64,000 bases of DNA from Mercurialis annua (Eukaryota > Streptophyta > Magnoliopsida > Malpighiales > Euphorbiaceae). A program made the translations under genes and the position numbers. Location of the stretch: positions 19,419,501-19,483,500 of the forward strand of contig NC_065577.1 in NCBI RefSeq assembly GCF_937616625.2, read 5' to 3'. Under the pieces are notes generated by a model. The model had not been told where the DNA came from and ran no database searches. It saw only the letters and a list, made by a program, of their open reading frames with translations. Positions 49,868 to 59,772 of the stretch are shown one piece after another (the first letter of the stretch is position 1; each line of letters opens with the position of its first letter).

Positions 49868-50374
49868 AGTTTGTCACGACCCATTTTCATGAATCGTGAC
49901 CGGCGCTAGGGTATGGGTATGGTTGTACCAAAACCCGTAGCAAGCCTTGCGGATAACAAATAAATATTATAAACAACTATGTACCTGCATAAAACCAAAT
50001 GCTCGTGAGCAACCGAGACTTCAGCCTAGTCTAGCAGTACATAAAGCAATATATATTTAAAGTACGCTTATCTCAGAATAATCTCCAACAATATGGCAAT
50101 ATAATATAAATACCATAAACACTGTAATCATGCCAAAAGCGATAAAGTAATAGTTGGACAAATCCAACAAACAATAGTCAAAACTATAAACGTAAGGCTA
50201 ATACATGAATAATATGAAACTACTACTGCGGTCTAAGAGTTTAAAATAGTTCGACACTTTATTTCTGAAATAAATAAAGAACCTCTGAGAATGAAGAAAC
50301 GGAGATCGACCAAATGCTCAAATCACAAACCTGAAAAATTTGGGAAAACAACGGGGTCAGATTTACTGAGTAGA

Positions 50375-50384
50375 GTTTATATAA
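50375..50384 (-). promoter_or_regulatory. TATA-like box in the 5' LTR
   Basis: The minus strand reads TTATATAAAC within the block conserved between the two LTR ends (equivalent site 47539-47548). About 330 bp upstream of it on the minus strand is the best conserved LTR sequence. That includes three copies of an AGATACGTCTC motif. This is consistent with a core LTR promoter, but transcription is not shown by sequence alone. Confidence 0.5.
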
Positions 50385-50494
50385 CCATTTACATTTATTA
50401 AGTTAAAAACCTTTAAAACGTTTAATAAAACATTTTTATTATGGATTATCAATGAAACCCTAAACCACAATTCTAAATCCATTGTCGTGTCGGT

Positions 50495-50594
50495 GAGACG
50501 TATCTCAATAACCGATCCCCGACTATCACTTAATAAATAGTGAGCCCAGGAGACGTATCTTCCACCGGTGCCCTCACTAAGGTGAGACGTATCT
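50495..50594 (-). promoter_or_regulatory. Triple AGATACGTCTC motif upstream of the LTR TATA
   Basis: The plus-strand core GAGACGTATCT occurs at 50495-50505, 50550-50560 and 50584-50594. It is conserved at 47661-47671, 47717-47727 and 47751-47761 (the last with C for T) in the other LTR. Each copy contains an ACGT core, which plant bZIP proteins commonly bind. The motifs lie about 110-220 bp upstream of the TATA-like box on the minus strand, so an enhancer role is plausible but inferred. Confidence 0.45.
50538..50579. other. Conserved 7-bp inverted repeat in the LTR
   Basis: TAGTGAG at 50538-50544 and CTCACTA at 50573-50579 form a perfect 7-bp inverted repeat around the second GAGACGTATCT motif. 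The loop also contains the palindrome CACCGGTG. The same arms are preserved at 47705-47711 and 47740-47746. It could form a stem-loop or be a composite protein site. Confidence 0.4.
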
Positions 50595-51306
50595 CAAACC
50601 TACCTCATTACCATAATCATTACCGGTGCGCACGCAGTCCCGATGATGCCCATCGAGTAGTACGTTCCAAATCAAATCCACAATGCCGAAAAACAGTTCG
50701 AAAGCTGTTTATACATATAAATATACAAAATATAACATTTTCTTAATAAAGAGGTAAATAGAGATATAAACTCACTGCTTGCTATTCCACGTGAAACTTG
50801 ACAAGCAATCTAACTCTAATTCGCCTCTGAAGTACGAACAGTCGACGGGTCTAAATAAAATATTAAAATCATAATTAAAATCAGACCCTAACTCTAAAGA
50901 GTACTAGACACCACATAGGACTAGTACACACAACAACACGCCAATGTATAATCAAACACATAAGATTAAAACGTATTAAAACTATAACCCAAGTTATAGA
51001 AATCAAACCATATAAGTTATATATATTAAATTATAATTCAAGTAATTTATTAAACAATTTAATTTTACTCAAGTTAAAATCCATATCAGTGAGTCAGCCG
51101 AGTTATTAAAAACTACCAAGCTTCTTCCCACTTGTCGGGCGACCACAGTCTAACCCAAAGTAAAACTTATTAAATTTATAAACCCGAGTTTATAGATTAA
51201 CATAATTTAATAAAATAATTATCCATTTTAAAATAGAATTCAATATCTTGCAAATTAAGTAACCTAAGTTACAAACCAAAACTTGATCAAATAAGTCTTA
51301 TAAAGT

Positions 51307-51638
51307 TTAGGGACTAAACTGTACTTTAGCCAATTAGGGACTAAACTGTACTTTAGCCAAATTGATACCCGAAATCAAATTAATAACTTTTGTTATAATT
51401 AAAACAAGGTATAAAGTTACTAACCCAAAAACTTACTTAATTAAGTTAAAAAAAACGTTCAGAGGTTAAATTGTAATTTAGCCAAATCCATGACAATTCG
51501 ATATTCGAAATTAATTTAATTATTTATTCTCAATTTACTAAATTACAAATCAAAACAAAGATCTAAAGATAAAACTTATCTTGAATAAGTTTTTTTTTCT
51601 TTTTTAAAACTTTAGGGGCTAAATTGTAAATTAGCCAA
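51307..51638 (-). repeat. Four ~27-bp direct repeats in LTR U3
   Basis: Two perfect tandem copies of a 27-bp unit (TTAGGGACTAAACTG... ending TTTAGCCAA) occupy 51307-51333 and 51334-51360. Two diverged copies of the same length are at 51459-51485 and 51612-51638. The variants share CTAAA or TTAAA, TGTA and TTAGCCAA. Repeated short units in U3 are commonly enhancer elements of LTR retroelements, which is an inference here. Confidence 0.65.
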
Positions 51639-52453
51639 ATTGGCATATTAGTCGAAATTTAATATAATCACCCGAGTAATTATAATTTAAGTTGTAAAAT
51701 ACCTATTGTTAATTATCAAATTCCAATTTTAAAAGTTTAAATTAAAATAATAACAATAGATAACACAACTTAAGGAATTCAAATGACTTCAATTAAAACA
51801 TCCAATGACTATTTTACCAATTGGCCATCTTCCCCATTAATCATTAATAATTTCCCGCCACCATTCAATTTGAAACAACAAAAGTAACAAACAGAACCTT
51901 TAATTCAAGACAAAATCAAACCATAAGCAACTTCAATCTTAAGCTTTTCAAATAACAAATTTCTTGATTCTTAACAACCCATGCTAATAATATCATATTC
52001 CACATACCAAAAACAAGAACAACACGGAACCAACGAAATCGAGAACAACGATCAACAATGGATCCGAGTCGACATCGGGCATGGTATACGACTGACGGTG
52101 GATATCAAATTAGAGTTTCATATAAGCTAAAGTAATAGGAAACAGAAAACAAACAATGGCAGCGACAACTCGAGAATATGGCAGCAACTATAAACATAGT
52201 GACGACGATACGAAACGGCGATAAACGGAGAAATCTTTACGTACCTTTATCGATTCTAATATGTGAGATTCAAAGAGATCGTTGAGTCGATGTGAATCGT
52301 CGAAGAACAATCAAGTTAAATCGATACTAACGAATGAAGGAATTTGATGATTGATGATGGAGTTTCAGATGTCAAGGAGGAATGGCGGCTGATGTTTTAT
52401 GTAAAAGGGAATGAAATTTTAGGTTAGGAATAGAAGAAACGTGATGCAGAAAA

Positions 52454-52463
52454 CAATATATAG
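52454..52463 (-). promoter_or_regulatory. Second TATA-like box near the LTR start
   Basis: The minus strand reads CTATATATTG after a CCCCC run, 370 bp inside the LTR. About 210 bp downstream (minus strand) lies AAAG followed by GTACGT at 52244-52239, a good match to a 5' splice site. A pyrimidine-rich TTTTTCAG acceptor-like motif ends at 50331. These could belong to an alternative upstream promoter with a spliced leader. The evidence is motif-level only. Confidence 0.3.
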
Positions 52464-52749
52464 GGGGAAAGGAAAGGCTTCATCTGCTGCATTAAAAATG
52501 CAACAAAAATATGATGTATTCATATAATAGAAAAGTTGTGGGCTTGATAAAAATATGGGCTTATCATGCATTTGAATTAAAAGCCAACGTAATGGCTTAC
52601 TATGCATATTTACATTTCAATTTAATTTCTCTTTTTCTTTTGCCTTTTATTTTTCCTTTTTTTCTTTTAAAATTTAATAATACGCACTAAACACGAATCG
52701 AATCACGATCGAATTAACGAGCGACTAAAATAAAAATTAAATAAAAATA

Positions 52750-52766
52750 TATAATAATAATAATAA
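52750..52766. repeat. AAT microsatellite
   Basis: This is a short run of about five ATA/ATAAT units near the start of the 5' LTR, inside an AT-rich stretch. It has no equivalent in the other LTR end. Confidence 0.6.
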
Positions 52767-52833
52767 ATTACCTAAAACTTATCGGAATGCAAATATTATA
52801 ATTAACTTTTAAAAAAAAATACGGGATATTACA

Positions 52834-52838
52834 GAAAC
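52834..52838. repeat. Target-site duplication, right copy (GAAAC)
   Basis: GAAAC directly follows the element end ATTACA and matches 47060-47064. The following GCTTTGATTTTTTTCG continues the interrupted monomer. Confidence 0.93.
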
Positions 52839-55800
52839 GCTTTGATTTTTTTCGTAACATTTGTAAACATTTGGCTAAAATTGCTAAAAAGGTGAAACGC
52901 TTGGATAAATTTTCTAATGTTTATAAACGTTTGGCTTAAATTACTGAAAACGTGAAACGCTTGGTTTTGTTTCGCAACGTTTGTAAACGTTTGTCTTAAA
53001 TTGTTAAAAATGTGAAACGTTTGGATTTGTTTCGTAATGTTTTAAACGTTTGGATTTGTTATCTAACATTTGTAAACGTCTTGATTTGTTTCGTAACGTT
53101 TGTAAACGTTTGGCTTAAGTCGCTAAAAAGGTGGAACATTTGGATTTTTTTCGTAGCCTTTGTAAACGTTTGACTTAAATCGCTAAAAAGGGAAAACTTT
53201 TGGATTTGTTTCGTACCGTTTGTAAACGTTTGGCTTAAATCGCTAAAAAGGGGAAACGTTTGGATTTGTTTCGTAACGTTTGGCTTAAATCGCTAAAAAG
53301 GTGAAACGTTAGGATTTGTTTCGTAGCGTTTGTAATCGTTAGGCTTAAATCGCTAAAAAGGTGAAACATTTGGAATTGTTTTGTACCATTTGTAAACGTT
53401 TGGCTTAAATCGCTAAAAAGGTAAAACGTTTGGATTTGTTTCGGAACGTTTGTAAACATTTTGCATAAATCGCTAAAAAGGTGAAATGTTTGAATTTGTT
53501 TTGCAACATTTGTAAACGTTTGGCTTAAATCGCTAAAAGGTTAAACACTTGGATTTGTTTCGTAGCTTTTGTATACGTTTGTCTTAAATTGCCAAAAAGG
53601 TGAAACGCTTGGATTTGTTTTGCAACGTTTGTAAACATTTGGTTTTTTTTTCGTAACATTTGGATTTGTTTCGTAACGTTTGTAAACGTTTGGCTTAAAT
53701 CGTTAAAAAGGTGAAACGTTTGGATTTATTTCGTAACGTTTATAAAAGTTTGACTTAAATTTCTAACAAGGGTTTCGTAACGTTTTAAACGTTTGTATTA
53801 GTTTCGTAATGTTTGTAAACGTTTGGCTTAATTAGCTAAAAAGGGGAAATGTTTGGATTTGTTTCGTACCTTTTGTAAATGTTTGGCATAAATCGCTACA
53901 GAGGTGAAACGATTAGATTTGTTTCGTAACCTCTATAAAGGTTTGGCCTAAATTGCTAAACAGGTGAAATGTTTAAATTTGTTTCGTAGTGTTTGTAAAC
54001 GTTTGATTTAAAATTTTAAAAAGGTGAAACGTTTGGATTTATTTTGTACCGTTAATAAACATTTGGCTTAAATTGCTAAAAAAGTGAAACGCTTGGATTT
54101 GTTTCGTTACGTTTGTAAACGTTTGGCTTAAATCGCTAATAAAGGGAAACGTTTGGATTTGTTTCGTAACGTTTTAAACGTTTAGCTTAAATTACTAAAA
54201 TGGGGAAACATTTGGATTTGTTTCGTAACGTGTGTAAACTTTTTGCTTAAATCGCTAAAAAGGTGACACATTTGGTTTTATTTCGTAACGTTTGTAAACG
54301 TTCGGCTTAAATCGCTAAAAAGGTGAAACGTTTGGATTTGTTTCATACCGTTTGTAAATGTTGGCTTAAATCGCTAAAAATGTGAAACGTTTTGATTTGT
54401 TTCGTACCGTTTGTATACGTTTGGCTTAAATCTCTAACAAGGTGAAACGTTTGGATTTTTTTTGTAGCGTTTGTACACATTTGGCTTATATCGCTAAAAA
54501 GGTGAAACGTTTGAATTTGTTTTGCAACATTTGTAAACGTGTGGCTTAAATCCCTAAAAACGTTAAAACGCTTGGATTTGTTTCGTAGCGTTTGTATACG
54601 TTTGGCTTAAATTGTTAAAAAGGTTAAACGCTTGGATTTGTTTCATAATTTTTGTAAACGTTTAATTTTGTTTTGTTACGTTTGGATTTGTTTCGTAACG
54701 TTTATAAATATTTGGCTTAAATCGCTAAAAAGGTGAAACGTTTGGTTTTGTTTCGTAACGTTTGGATTTTTTTCGTAACGTTTGTTTTTGTTTGGCTTAA
54801 ATCGCTTAAAAGGGGAAACGTTTGGATTTGTTTCGTAACGTTTGGATTTGTCTCGTAACTTTTGTAAACGTTTGGCTTAAATCGCTTAAAAGGTGAAACG
54901 TTTGGATTTGTTTTGTAACGTTTGTAAACATTTGTTTTTAATCCCTAAAAAGGTGAAACGTTTGGATTTGTTTCGTAACATTTGTAAACGTTTGGCTTAA
55001 ACTGCTAAAAAGGGTTTCGTAATATTTTAAACGTTTGAATTAGTTTCGTAGCGTTTGTAAGCGTTTGGCTTAATTCGCTAAAAAGGTGAAACGTTTGGAT
55101 TTGTTTCGTAACGTTTGTTTTAAATCACTAAAAAGATGAAACATTTGGATTTGTTTCATAACGTTTGTAAACATTTGGTTTAAATTGCGAAAAAGTGTTT
55201 CGTAACGTTTTAAACGTTTGGATTAGTTTCGTAAGGTTTGTCAACTTTTGGCTTAATTCGCTAAAATGGTGACACGTTTGTATTTGTTTCGAAACGTCTG
55301 TAAACACTTAGCTTAAATAGCTAAATAGGTGAAACGCTTGGATTTATTTGGTAACGTTTGTAAACGTTTGGCTTATATTGCTAATAAGGTGAAACACTTG
55401 GATTTGTTTCGTAACGTTTGTAAAAGTTTGGCTTCAATTGCGAAAAAGGTGAAACATTTGGATTTGTTTCATATTCTTTGTAAACATTTGGCTAAAATCG
55501 AAAAAAAAGTGAAACGTTTGGATTTGTTTTGTAACGTTTGTAAACGTTTGGCTTAAATCGCAAAAAAGGCAAAACGTTTGGATTTGTTTTGTAATGTTTG
55601 TAAACGTTTGGCTTAAATAGCTAGAAAGGTGAAACACTTTGATTTGTTTCGTAACATTTGTAAACATTTGGCTAAAATTGCTAAAAAGGTGAAACGCTTG
55701 GATATATTTTCTAATTTTTGTAAAAGTTTGGCTTAAATTACTAAAAACGTGAAAAGCTTGGTTTTGTTTCGCAACGGTTGTAAACGTTTGTCTTAAATTA

Positions 55801-58800
55801 TTAAAAATGTGAAACGTTTGGATTTGTTTCGTAACGTTTTAAACGCTTGGATTTGTTATGTAACATTTGTAAACGTTTTGATTTGTTTCGTAACGTTTGT
55901 AAACGTTTGGCTTAAGTCGCTAAAAAGGTGGAACATTTGAATTTTTTTCGTAGCCTTTGTAAACGTTTGACTTAAATCGCTAAAAAGGGAGAATGTTTGG
56001 ATTTGTTTCGTACCGTTTGTAAACGTTTGGCTTAAATCGCTAAAAAGGGGAAACGTTTGGATTTGTTTCGTAACATTTGGCTTAAATCGCTAAAAAGGTG
56101 AAACGTTAGGAGTTCTTTCGTAGCGTTTGTAAACGTTAGGCTTAAATCGCTAAAAAGGTGAAACATTTGGAATTGTTTTGTACCATTTGTAAACGTTTGG
56201 CTTAAATCGCTAAAAAGGTAAAACGTTTGGATTTGTTTCGTAACCTTTGTAAACATTTTTCTTAATTCGCTAAAAAGGTGAAATGTTTGAATTTTTTTTG
56301 AAACATTTGTAAATTTTTGGCTTAAATCGCTAAAAGGTTAAACATTTGGATTTGATTCGCAGCATTTGTATACGTTTGGCTTATATTGCCAAAAAGGTGA
56401 AACGCTTGGATTTGTTTTGCAACGTTCGTAAACATTTGGTTTTGTTTCGTAACATTTGGATTTGTTTCGTAACGTTTGTAAACGTTTGGCTTAAATCGTT
56501 AAAAAGGTGAAACGTTTGTATTTATTTCGTAACGTTTATAAAGGTTTGACTTAAATTGCTAACAAGGGTTTCGTAACGTTTTAAATGTTTGTATTAGTTT
56601 CGTAATGTTTGTAAACGTTTGGCTTAATTAGCTAAAAAGGTGAAATGTTTGGATTTGTTTCGTACTTTTGGTAAATGTTTGGCATAAATCGCTACAGAGG
56701 TGAAACGATTGGATTTGTTTTGTAACCTCTATAAAGGTTTGGCCAAAATTGCTAAACAGGTGAAATGTTAAAATTTGTTTCGTAGTATTTGTAAACGTTT
56801 GATTTAAATCGTTAAAAAGGTGAAACGTTTGGATATATTTTGTACTGTTTATAAACATTTGGCTTAAATTGCTAAAAAGGTGAAACGCTTGGATTTGTTT
56901 CGTTACGTTTGTAAACGTTTGGCTTAAATCGCTAATAAAGGGAAACGTTTGGATTTGTTTCATAACGTGGGTAAACGTTTGGCTTAAATCACTAAAATGG
57001 TAAAACATTTGGTTTTGTTTCGTAACGTGTGTAAACGTTCGGCTTAAATCGCTAAAAAGGTGAAACCTTTTGATTTGTTTCGTAGCGTTTGTAAATGTTG
57101 GCTTAAATCGCTAAAAAGGTGAAACGTTTTGATTTGTTTCGTACCGTTTGTTGACGTTTGGCTTAAATCTCTAACAAGGTGAAACGTTTGGATTTGTTTT
57201 GTAGCGTTTGTACACATTTGGCTTAAATCGCTAAAAAGCTGAAACATTTGAATTTGTTTTGCAACATTTGTAAACGTGTGGCTTAAATCCCTAAAAAGGT
57301 AAAACGCTTGGATTTCTTTTGTAGCATTTGTACACGTTTGGCTTAAATTGTTAAAAAGGTTAAACGATTGGATTTGTTTCATAATTTTTGTAAACGTTTG
57401 ATTTTGTTTCGTAACGTTTGGATTTGTTTCGTAATGTTTGTAAATGTTTGGCTTAAATCGCTAAAAAGGTGAAACGTTTGGTTTTGTTTCGCAACGTTTG
57501 GATTTGTTTCGTAACATTTTGTTTTTGTTTGGCTTAAATCGCTATAAAGGGGAAACATTTGGATTTGTTTCGTAACGTTTGGATTTGTTTCGTATCTTTT
57601 GTAAACGTTTGGCTTAAAGCGCTTAAAAGGTGAAACGTTTGGATTTTGTAACGTTTGTAAACGTTTGTTTTTAATCCCTAAAAAGGTGAAACATTTGGAT
57701 TTGTTTCGTAACATTTGTAAATGTTTGGCTTAAATTGCTAAAAAGAGTTTCATAACATTTTAAACGTTTGGATTAGTTTCGTAGCGTTTGTAAGCGTTTG
57801 GATTAGTTTCGTACCATTTGTAAGCGTTTGGCTTAATTCGCTAAAAAGGTGAAACGTTTGGATTTGTTTCGCAACGTTTGTTTTAAATCGCTAAAAAGAT
57901 GAAACATTTGGATTTGTTTCATAACGTTTGTAAAAATTTGGTTTAAATTGCGAAAAAGTGTTTCGTAACGTTTTAAACGTTTGGATTAGTTTCGTAACGT
58001 TTGTCAACGTTAGGCTTAATTCCCTAAAATGGCGAAACGATTGGATTTGTTTCGAAACGTCTGTAAACGCTTAGCTTAAATAGCTAAAAAGGTGAAACGC
58101 TTGGATTTATTTGGTAACGTTTGTAAACGTTTGGCTTATATTGCTAATAAGGTGCAACACTTGGATTTGTTTCGTAACGTTTGTAAAAGTTTGGCTTCAA
58201 TTGCGAAAAAGGTGAAGCATTTGGATTTGTTTCATATCCTTTGTAAACGTTTGGCTTAAATTGCTAAAACAGTGAAACGTGTGGATTTGTTTTGTAACAT
58301 TTGTAAACGTTTGGCTTAAATCGCAAAAAAGGCGAAACGTTTGGATTTGTTTTGTAATGTTTGTAAACGTTTGGCTTAAATTGCTAAAAAGGTGAAACGC
58401 TTTGATTTGTTTCGTAACATTTGTAAACATTTGGCTAAAATCGCTAAAAAGGTGAAACACTTGGATATATTTTCTAATGTTTGTAAACGTTTGGCTTAAA
58501 TTACTAAAAACGTGAAACGCTTGGTTTTGTTTCGCAACGTTTGTAAACGTTTGTCTTAAATTGTTAGAAATGTGAAACGTTTGGATTTGTTTCGTAACGT
58601 TTTAAACGTTTGGATTTGTTATGGAACATTGGTAAACGTTTTTATTTGTTTCGTAACGTTTGTAAACGTTTGGCTTAAATCGCTAAAAAGGTGGAACATT
58701 TGGATTTTTTTCGTAGCCTTTGTAAACGTTAGGCTTAAATCGCTAAAAAGGTGAAACATTTGGAATTGTTTTGTACCATTTGTAAACGTTTGGCTTAAAT

Positions 58801-59772
58801 CGCTAAAAAGGTAAAACGTTTGGATTTGTTTCGAAACGTTTGTAAACATTTTGCATAAATCGCTAAAAAGGTGAAATGTTTGAATTTGTTTTGCAACATT
58901 TGTAAACGTTTGGCTTAAATCGCTAAAAGGTTAAACACTTGGATTTGTTTCGTAGCGTTTGTATACGTTTGGCTTAAATTGCCAAAAAGGTGAAACGCTT
59001 GGATTTGTTTTGCAACGTTTGTAAACATTTGGTTTTGTTTCGTAACATTCGGATTTGTTTCGTAACGTTTGTAAACGTTTGGCTTAAATCGTTAAAAAAG
59101 GTGAAACGTTTGGATTCATTTCGTAACGTTTATAAACGTTTGACTTAAATTGCTAACAAGGGTTTCGTAACGTTTTAAACGTTTGTATTAGTTTCGTAAT
59201 GTTTGTAAACGTTTGGCTTAATTAGCTAAAAAGGTGAAATGTTTGGATTTGTTTCGTACCTTTTGTAAATGTTTGGCATAAATCGCTACAGAGGTGAAAC
59301 GATTGGATTTGTTTCGTAACCTCTATAAAGGTTTGGCCTAAATTGCTAAACAGGTGAAATGTTTAAATTTGTTTCGTAGTGTTTGTAAACGTTTGATTTA
59401 AATCGTTAAAAAGGTGAAACGTTTGGATTTATTTTGTACCGTTTATAAATATTTGGCTTAAATTGCTAAAATGGTGAAATGCTTGGATTTGTTTCGTTAT
59501 GTTTGTAAACGTTTGGCTTAAATCGCTAATAATGGGAAACGTTTGGATTTGTTTCGTAACGTTTTAAACGTTTATCTTAAATTACTAAAATGGGGAAACA
59601 TTTGGATTTGTTTCGTATCGTGTGTAAATGTTTGGTTTAAATCGCTAAAAAGGTGAAACATTTGGTTTTGTTTTGTAACGTTCGTAAACGTTCGGCTTAA
59701 ATCGCTAAAAAGGTGATACATTTGGATTTGTTTCGTAGCGTTTGTAAATGTTGGCTTAAATCGCTAAAAAGG
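52839..59772. repeat. Higher-order repeat, ~2.76-2.80-kb units
   Basis: The CTAATAAGGTG landmark at 46810, 55381 and 58143 gives spacings of about 2797 bp (after subtracting the insertion and one target-site copy) and 2762 bp. The CCTCTATAAAGG-type landmark lies near 53926, 56728 and 59317. The unit order matches that of 34-47 kb, showing that the array was continuous before the element inserted. No gene was seen. Confidence 0.82.

Larger units (their letters stand above)
47065..52833 (-). mobile_element. LTR-retrotransposon-like element, non-autonomous or internally deleted
   Basis: This is a 5769-bp insertion in the satellite, bounded by a perfect 5-bp target-site duplication. On the minus strand it begins TGTAATATCCCG (52833 leftward) and ends GGGTCGTGACA (at 47065), giving the TG...CA termini of LTR elements. 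The same terminal sequence occurs internally at 49872, followed after four bases by an initiator-Met primer-binding site. That defines the orientation and a 2962-bp first LTR. I found no gag, protease, reverse transcriptase or integrase motifs, and open frames do not exceed 76 codons. The second LTR is present at its outer end (47065 to about 47930, with faint similarity to about 48770), but its TGTAATATCCCG start was not found. Family assignment (Ty3/gypsy or Ty1/copia) is not possible without coding domains. Confidence 0.88.
49872..52833 (-). repeat. 5' LTR (2962 bp)
   Basis: On the minus strand this runs from TGTAATATCCCG at 52833 to GGGTCGTGACA at 49872, next to the primer-binding site. 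If the TATA-like motif at 50375-50384 is the promoter, U3 is about 2.45 kb and R plus U5 about 0.48 kb. The U3 holds four ~27-bp direct repeats near 51307-51638, a purine-rich minus-strand stretch at about 52620-52670, and an AAT microsatellite near 52751. No coding sequence was recognised. Its U5-side ~860 bp is shared with the other end of the element. Confidence 0.82.

Noticed and set aside
50540..50746. 68-codon plus-strand open frame in the LTR
   Set aside because: It lies antisense to the element across the presumed promoter block. The equivalent left copy is disrupted by indels, so coding constraint is unlikely.
51307..51340. TTAGGG strings resembling telomere repeat
   Set aside because: Only isolated instances occur, inside a 27-bp repeat. 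There is no tandem hexamer run, and the plant telomere repeat is TTTAGGG.
52419..52607. 62-codon minus-strand open frame near the LTR start
   Set aside because: It spans a candidate TATA box and low-complexity sequence, has no motif and has no counterpart in the other LTR end.
47065..52833. Two independent tandem insertions, each starting TGTCACGACCC
   Set aside because: The only flanking duplication is the outer GAAAC pair. The internal TGTCACGACCC lies exactly four bases from a primer-binding site, as expected for an LTR boundary in a single element.
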